From Kribbella jiaozuonensis (GTDB taxonomy: Bacteria; Actinomycetota; Actinomycetes; Propionibacteriales; Kribbellaceae): 64,000 bases of DNA. Under the pieces are notes generated by a model that ran no database searches, was not told the DNA's origin, and saw only the letters and a list, made by a program, of their open reading frames with translations. Location of the stretch: positions 248,001 through 312,000 of the forward strand of contig NZ_SZPZ01000002.1 in the NCBI RefSeq assembly GCF_005233875.1, in the 5' to 3' direction. The stretch's first letter is position 1. The number at the start of each line of letters is the position of its first letter. The translations under genes and the position numbers were made by a program. Below are positions 59,425-64,000 of this stretch, in pieces.

Positions 59425-61111
59425 GCTGGATGCTCTGGGTGTAGGCGTCCTGGTTCGGTGTGTTCACGCCGGGCCGGCCACGGAAATCGGTCCAGCACGG
59501 GTGGATGCGGAGGTCGTTGCCGATGGCCACCGCCGAGTAGTCGCCGATGAACACGCCCTGTACCTCGGTGCCGTCGGGTTCGACGGCGAGGAACTGGACC
59601 TGCGGGTCCTCCGAGACGGTCGTGATCCGCCGGGTGTCGGCCCGGCCGAGCGACTGGGTGCCGGAGCCGGCCCAGTACGCGTAGTCGAGGTTGATCCCGT
59701 TGCGGTCGTAGTGCCTCGTGTACGACGCGATCGCGACCTTGCCGTCGCGCGCCGCGACCGCGCTGAAGAACTCGTCCTGTGGCGTGCCGATGACCAGCGG
59801 GCGGGACCAGTTCTTGCCGTTGCCCGATGCGGACACCACGTTGTCGCCGTTCGTGCGCACAGACGCGCCGGTGGTCGCGTCGTACAGGCCGTTGCGGTCG
59901 TCGGACCAGACCACCGTCAGCTTCTCGTTGGTCCGGTCGTAGGTGAGTTGCGGGTAGCTGTTCAGCCGGAAGTTCTCCCCGGTCAGCGTGTCCGGGAAGT
60001 CGTAGTTGGTGTCGATGATCGCGTGCCGGAACGTGCGTCCGTGATCGGTCGAGGTCGCCACCACCGTGGCGTCCCGATCGGTCGCACCGTCACACGCTGC
60101 CGTCGCGCAGACCGAGGCCTCGTAGGCGATGTACAGCTGCCCGTCGTTGCCGACCTGCGGGTTCGAGCCCTGGTCGTACGGCGTGATGCCGCCGGGGAAG
60201 TTGGTCAGCGAGGGCGGTACCCGGACCGGCGTCCCGAAGTGGGAGCCGAAGTCGACACTGGCCGACGCCATGATCGGCGACTCGAGATAGTTGTCGTCGT
60301 TGTCGTAGGTGAACTTGGTCCAGGTCACGTAGACCCGGCCGTTGGACGGGTCCGCGGCGATCCACGGCTTGTCGTTGAAGATGTGGGTGACCGCCGGAGT
60401 GCCGTCCGGGTTGACGCCGTTCATCGCGACGACGTGCGGACCGCCCCAGTGCAGGCCGCCGTCGTGGGACACGTTGACGACGATCGCGGTGGCGTCCTGA
60501 CCGCCGAGCGGCGCGGACCGGCTGAACAGCAGGCTGGCGAAGTACACCGTGTTGCCGGGACCGAAGGCGACGACCGGGTCACCGGATCCGTCGAACCAGC
60601 TGAAGGCGCCGGTTCCGCCCGCGGTGATGGTCAGGCCGGGGATCGCGACGTTCCTCCAGCTGCGTCCGCCGTCGAACGACGTGTACGCGAAGCTGGCGCT
60701 GTCGTTGCGGTTCTCGCGCGCGTTGAACAGCCGGTAGTCGTTGGCGCCGGCAACGATATTGCGCGGGTTCCGCGGGTTGACCGCGATCGTGGTCTCGTTC
60801 TGGGCCGCGCTGCACCCGGCCTGCGAGCCCACCGGGACTACCGTGTCTCCGACAATCTGGTCGACGTTCGGTGCCGGGTTCCCGTACGGGTTCGGATGCC
60901 CGAGGTACGACTGGCACAGCGCCGACTGCGCCGGGTCGTCCTGATCGGGCTCCTCTTCCTCTGCCAGCACTTCCTTCAGCAACGGGTTGTGCACGGCGAC
61001 CGCGGCGGCGTCCGAAGTGGCGGCGGTGGCGGGCGTAGCGACCAGTGCGAGCGACCCGATCAGGCTGATGACACCCAGGATCGCCGACCGGCGCATGATT
61101 GACGGCCTCAC
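59414..61111 (-). CDS. Secreted BNR/sialidase-fold protein
   Basis: 565 residues. A signal peptide (RRSAILGVISLIGSLALVATPATAA) is followed by an acidic linker with AEEEEPDQDD and a beta-propeller with Asp boxes: SFDGGRSW, SHDGGLHWGG and STDHGRTF. The usual sialidase arginine triad and nucleophile Tyr cannot be assigned with confidence, so it may bind rather than cut glycans. The GTG at 61109-61111 has AAGGGGGA six bases upstream; longer readings are rejected because the signal peptide begins right here. Confidence 0.8.
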   Translation of the reverse strand: MRPSIMRRSAILGVISLIGSLALVATPATAATSDAAAVAVHNPLLKEVLAEEEEPDQDDPAQSALCQSYLGHPNPYGNPAPNVDQIVGDTVVPVGSQAGCSAAQNETTIAVNPRNPRNIVAGANDYRLFNARENRNDSASFAYTSFDGGRSWRNVAIPGLTITAGGTGAFSWFDGSGDPVVAFGPGNTVYFASLLFSRSAPLGGQDATAIVVNVSHDGGLHWGGPHVVAMNGVNPDGTPAVTHIFNDKPWIAADPSNGRVYVTWTKFTYDNDDNYLESPIMASASVDFGSHFGTPVRVPPSLTNFPGGITPYDQGSNPQVGNDGQLYIAYEASVCATAACDGATDRDATVVATSTDHGRTFRHAIIDTNYDFPDTLTGENFRLNSYPQLTYDRTNEKLTVVWSDDRNGLYDATTGASVRTNGDNVVSASGNGKNWSRPLVIGTPQDEFFSAVAARDGKVAIASYTRHYDRNGINLDYAYWAGSGTQSLGRADTRRITTVSEDPQVQFLAVEPDGTEVQGVFIGDYSAVAIGNDLRIHPCWTDFRGRPGVNTPNQDAYTQSIQLKR

Positions 61112-61190
61112 AGTGTTCCCCCTTCCGTGCCCCCGAGGGATAACACAGCGCATTCTGCGCCTCACCGGGAGGCCGGTCCAGGGCAGAGAA

Positions 61191-61220
61191 AAACCCTGTC
61201 CGGACCGGCCGGACAGGGCT
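61191..61220 (-). terminator. glnA1 terminator
   Basis: On the minus strand CCCTGTCCGG, loop of five, CCGGACAGGG and then TTTTTCTC: ten perfect pairs and a clear T-run, 25 bases after the glnA1 stop. Confidence 0.9.
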
Positions 61221-61242
61221 TCTCAGCTACGTCTCAGTTAAC

Positions 61243-62667
61243 TCAGACGTCGTAGTACAGCTCGAACTCGTGCGGGTGCGGGCGGAGCTGGATCGGGGCG
61301 ATCTCGGACTCGCGCTTGAGGTCGATCCAGGTTTCGATCAGGTCCTCGGTGAAGACGTCGCCCTCGAGCAGGAAGGCGTGGTCGGCCTCGAGCGAGTCGA
61401 TCACGGCCGGCAGCGAGGTCGGGACCTGCGGGATGCCCGCGTGCTCCTCCGGTGGCAGCTCGTACAGGTCCTTGTCGACCGGGTCGGCCGGCTCGATCTT
61501 GTTGCGGATACCGTCCAGGCCGGCCAGCAGCTGGGCCGAGAAGGCCAGGTACGGGTTCGCCGACGGGTCGGGGCAGCGGAACTCGATCCGCTTCGCCTTC
61601 GGGTTCGACCCGGTGATCGGGATCCGGATGCAGGCCGAGCGGTTGCGCTGCGAGTAGACCAGGTTGACCGGGGCCTCGAAGCCCGGCACCAGGCGGTGGT
61701 ACGAGTTCACCGTCGGGTTGGTGAAGGCCAGCAGCGACGGGGCGTGCTTGAGCAGACCGCCGATGTACCAGCGGGCGATGTCGGACAGGCCGCCGTACCC
61801 GGACTCGTCGTAGAACAGCGCGTCGCCGTTGGAGAACAGCGACTGGTGGACGTGCATCCCCGAGCCGTTGTCGCCGAAGATCGGCTTCGGCATGAAGGTC
61901 GCCGTCTTGCCGGCCGCCCACGCGGTGTTCTTGACGATGTACTTGAACTTCATCAGGTTGTCGGCGGTCTTCAGCAGCTCGTCGAAGCGGAAGTTGATCT
62001 CCGCCTGACCTGCCGTTCCGACCTCGTGGTGCGCGCGCTCGACGACCAGGCCGGCCTTCTCCAGCGCCAGCGTGATGTCGTCGCGCAGCTCGCCGAAGTG
62101 GTCGGTCGGCGCGACCGGGAAGTAGCCGCCCTTGTATCGGACCTTGTAGCCGCGGTTGCCGCCGTCCTCGACCCGGCCGGTGTTCCAGGCGCCGGCGACC
62201 GAGTCGATCGCGTAGTACCCGGTGTTGGCCTTGGTCTCGAACCGGACGTCGTCGAAGACGTAGAACTCGGCCTCCGGCGCGAAGAACGCGGTGTCCGCGA
62301 TCCCGGTCGACTTCAGGTACTCCTGCGCCTTCCGCGCGATGTTGCGCGGGTCACGCGAGTACGCCTCGCCGGTGAGCGGGTCGTGGACGAAGAAGTTGAT
62401 GGCCAGCGTCTTCGTCCCGCGGAACGTGTCGAGGAAGGCCGTGGTCGGGTCGGGCAGCAGCTTCATGTCCGATTCGTGGATCTGCTGGAACCCGCGCACC
62501 GACGAACCGTCGAACATCAGGCCCTCTTCGAAGACCTCGGGCCCGAACGACGACACCGGGACGGTGAAGTGCTGCATGATGCCCGGCAGGTCGGAGAACC
62601 GGACATCGATGATCTCGATGCCCTCGTCCTTGACGTAGGCGAGCAGCTCCTCAGCGCTGGAAAACAT
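61243..62667 (-). CDS. glnA: Type I glutamine synthetase, adenylylatable GlnA1
   Basis: 474 residues, standard for GSI-beta. Motifs in order: [60 protein letters not shown] and [17 protein letters not shown]. The adenylylation site is Tyr402 in [11 protein letters not shown], the target of GlnE encoded at 18250. It makes glutamine from glutamate, ammonia and ATP as the main assimilation enzyme. ATG at 62667 with TAGGAG upstream. A perfect double GlnR box lies about 50-90 bases upstream and a strong terminator follows. Confidence 0.97.
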   Translation of the reverse strand: MFSSAEELLAYVKDEGIEIIDVRFSDLPGIMQHFTVPVSSFGPEVFEEGLMFDGSSVRGFQQIHESDMKLLPDPTTAFLDTFRGTKTLAINFFVHDPLTGEAYSRDPRNIARKAQEYLKSTGIADTAFFAPEAEFYVFDDVRFETKANTGYYAIDSVAGAWNTGRVEDGGNRGYKVRYKGGYFPVAPTDHFGELRDDITLALEKAGLVVERAHHEVGTAGQAEINFRFDELLKTADNLMKFKYIVKNTAWAAGKTATFMPKPIFGDNGSGMHVHQSLFSNGDALFYDESGYGGLSDIARWYIGGLLKHAPSLLAFTNPTVNSYHRLVPGFEAPVNLVYSQRNRSACIRIPITGSNPKAKRIEFRCPDPSANPYLAFSAQLLAGLDGIRNKIEPADPVDKDLYELPPEEHAGIPQVPTSLPAVIDSLEADHAFLLEGDVFTEDLIETWIDLKRESEIAPIQLRPHPHEFELYYDV

Positions 62668-62717
62668 ACGTACTCCTAGGGTGGCTCAGAGATTGCATCT
62701 GAACGTAGGGCCCGCCG

Positions 62718-62755
62718 GTTTCTCCGTCGTGACCCTGATGTTTCGCGGATGTTAC
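62718..62755 (-). promoter_or_regulatory. GlnR box of glnA1
   Basis: On the minus strand GTAAC-n6-GAAAC-n6-GTCAC-n6-GAAAC with exact six-base spacers (halves at 62755-62751, 62744-62740, 62733-62729, 62722-62718). This is the full a1-b1-a2-b2 box of the actinobacterial nitrogen regulator GlnR, with every conserved base present. Confidence 0.95.
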
Positions 62756-62858
62756 GCCCAGCGTGTCCGCGCTGACCCACTGGTGTACGGCGGCTACGCC
62801 CTGAGATCTTCCGGTCCTGGGTGAACCGGTCGCGGGCGCCGTCCGTAGGCTAGTCATC

Positions 62859-63314
62859 ATGGCATCGTCGGCGCAGCCGGGCACAGGACCCACCGAAGAA
62901 TTCCGATTTCCGGGGAGCCGGCTGGGTCTGCCGGAGGGCGGCCCGGGCTCGGTCGCGGGCTGGGGTCGCCGGCTGCTGGCGCTGCTGATCGACTGGCTGA
63001 TCGCCGGCCTGGTCGCGTCGGTCGTGGTCGGCAAGCCGATGTGGGCGGGCGGCAACGACTACAACACGTCACACCTGGCGATCTTCTTCCTGATCACCGC
63101 GATCCTGACCGGCCTGGCCGGCGGCACCATCGGCCACCGGCTCTGCGGGCTGCGCGTGCTCAACCTGAAGAGCAAGGACGTTCCGCAGGTCGGGCTGCTC
63201 GGGGGAGTGATCAGGTCGTTCCTGATCTGCCTGCTGATCCCGGCGGTGATCTTCGATCGCGATCACCGCGGCCTGCACGACCTGGCCGCGAAGACGGTCG
63301 TCGTACGGCGTTGA
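62859..63314 (+). CDS. RDD-family membrane protein next to glnA1
   Basis: 151 residues with three to four membrane helices. The RDD signature is GWGRRLLALLIDWLIAGLV with the Arg and Asp of the name, TIGHRLCGLRVL in the middle and FDRDHRGLHDLAAKTVVVRR at the end. RDD proteins are often ion antiporters or unknown; this one is a constant neighbour of glnA in actinobacteria. The ATG at 62859 faces the GlnR-box promoter. Its stop TGA and the next gene's stop TCA form TGATCA back to back (63312-63317). Confidence 0.9.
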   Translation: MASSAQPGTGPTEEFRFPGSRLGLPEGGPGSVAGWGRRLLALLIDWLIAGLVASVVVGKPMWAGGNDYNTSHLAIFFLITAILTGLAGGTIGHRLCGLRVLNLKSKDVPQVGLLGGVIRSFLICLLIPAVIFDRDHRGLHDLAAKTVVVRR

Positions 63315-64000
63315 TCAGCGGCGCGTGAGCCGGAGTTGTACGTCGTCGAGGTATCCGGTGCGGAAGCCGGCCTCGGAGTACGCGAGGTAGAACTCCCACA
63401 TCCGCCCGAACGTGTCGTCGAAGCCCAATGCGGAGATGGCCGGCCAGCGCTCGACGAAGCGGTTCCGCCAGACCCGCAGCGTGCGCGCGTAGTCCGCGCC
63501 GAGGTGCCGTACGACGTCCGCCCGTAGGCCGGTGTGCTGGGCGGTGACGTCCTCGATCACCTTGATCGACGGGATCAGGCCGCCGGGGAAGATGTACTTC
63601 TGCACCCAGGTGAACGTGTTCCGGGTCGCCAGCATCCGCTCGTGCGGCATCACGATCGCCTGTACGACGGCGACGCCGCCCGGCGCCAACCGGCGCTCGA
63701 TCGCCTCGAAGTACACCGGCCAGTACTTCTCGCCGACCGCCTCGATCATCTCCACACTCAGTACGGCGTCGAACTCGCCGATCTGGTCGCGGTAGTCCCG
63801 CAGCGCGACCTGCACCCGGTCGCCGACACCCGCATCCGCGATCCGGCGCTGCGCCAGCAACGCCTGCTGCGAAGCGATCGTGATCGCCGTCACCCACGCG
63901 CCGCGCTGGGCCGCCCGGATCGCGAGACTCGCCCAGCCGCATCCGATGTCGAGCACCCGCGACCCGGACACAATCCCGGCCGCATCGAGGATCGAGTCGA
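63315..64000 (-). CDS. Cyclopropane-fatty-acid synthase-like SAM methyltransferase, C-terminal part (runs off the window)
   Basis: At least 228 residues, open at the window edge. The SAM motif is VLDIGCGWASLAIRAAQRGA, followed by FDAVLSVEMIEAVGEKYWPVYF, VQAIVMPHERMLATRNTFTWVQKYIFPGG (in short YIFPGGLIPS) and FDDTFGRMWEFYLAYSEAGFR, all CFA synthase landmarks. It would methylenate unsaturated acyl chains of membrane lipids. Residues upstream of the GTG at 63971 (DSILDAAGIVSG) continue in frame, so the true start is beyond base 64000. Confidence 0.9.
   Translation of the reverse strand, partial: DSILDAAGIVSGSRVLDIGCGWASLAIRAAQRGAWVTAITIASQQALLAQRRIADAGVGDRVQVALRDYRDQIGEFDAVLSVEMIEAVGEKYWPVYFEAIERRLAPGGVAVVQAIVMPHERMLATRNTFTWVQKYIFPGGLIPSIKVIEDVTAQHTGLRADVVRHLGADYARTLRVWRNRFVERWPAISALGFDDTFGRMWEFYLAYSEAGFRTGYLDDVQLRLTRR

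Overview
The window is high-GC actinobacterial DNA. Gene content points to Actinobacteria: a WhiB-type regulator, GlnE with two glutamine synthetases (adenylylatable GlnA1 and GlnA2), a perfect GlnR box, an IdeR/DmdR1-type iron box, a mycobacterial-type adenosine kinase and an actinobacterial methionine aminopeptidase leader. Codon habits and the mix of secreted glycosidases and aldo/keto reductases suggest a soil member of Propionibacteriales, perhaps Kribbella; that genus call is inference. The region looks like ordinary chromosome. I see no rRNA, tRNA, insertion sequence, CRISPR array, attachment site or intact prophage, and no stretch above about 300 bases lacks a gene or regulatory element.

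Layout. 0-10 kb: map (partial), a small SPOR-like protein, a lysine/alanine histone-like protein, a metal-receptor-fold protein, an iron-box-controlled tiny Cys-rich protein, Nudix, an aldo/keto reductase, a secreted peptidase, PanB with a very long disordered extension, NadE. 10-24.5 kb: GNAT, DUF418 and HTTM membrane proteins, a Tat-exported amidase, glnA2, a small kinase/cyclophilin group, glnE, trmB, a GH78 rhamnosidase. 24.5-30 kb: a sulfur-type ABC transporter behind a Cys leader peptide, WhiB, a CrcB pair. 30-37 kb: a DAHP synthase behind an aromatic leader peptide and attenuator, phospholipase C, GH32, YbaK, a SufR-like regulator, folE. 37-42 kb: the Hen1/Pnkp RNA-repair pair. 42-52 kb: TetR/SnoaL, adoK, an ABC exporter, PadR/HAAS, a cytosolic endolysin-like amidase, a SsuD-like oxidoreductase, DUF2252. 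52-64 kb: three regulated aldo/keto reductases, GH76, a secreted BNR protein, glnA1 with its GlnR box, RDD, and a partial CFA-synthase-like methyltransferase.

How genes work together. GlnE adenylylates GlnA1 (target Tyr visible), while GlnA2 lacks that Tyr. The sulfonate-type transporter and the SsuD-like monooxygenase, 22 kb apart, could together harvest organosulfur. Hen1 and Pnkp form an RNA end-healing, ligation and protection module. Regulator/enzyme pairs share divergent promoters with clear palindromic operators (TetR-SnoaL, HTH-AKR, TetR-AKR).

The most interesting signals are short: two leader peptides (Cys at 24681; Tyr/Trp/Phe at 30235, apparently leaderless and followed by a terminator that competes with an alternative hairpin), the iron box inside the promoter of the Cys-rich protein, the six-copy 36-bp repeat inside the PanB extension, and frequent 3' overlap of convergent genes, three pairs of which share one CTAG as both stop codons.
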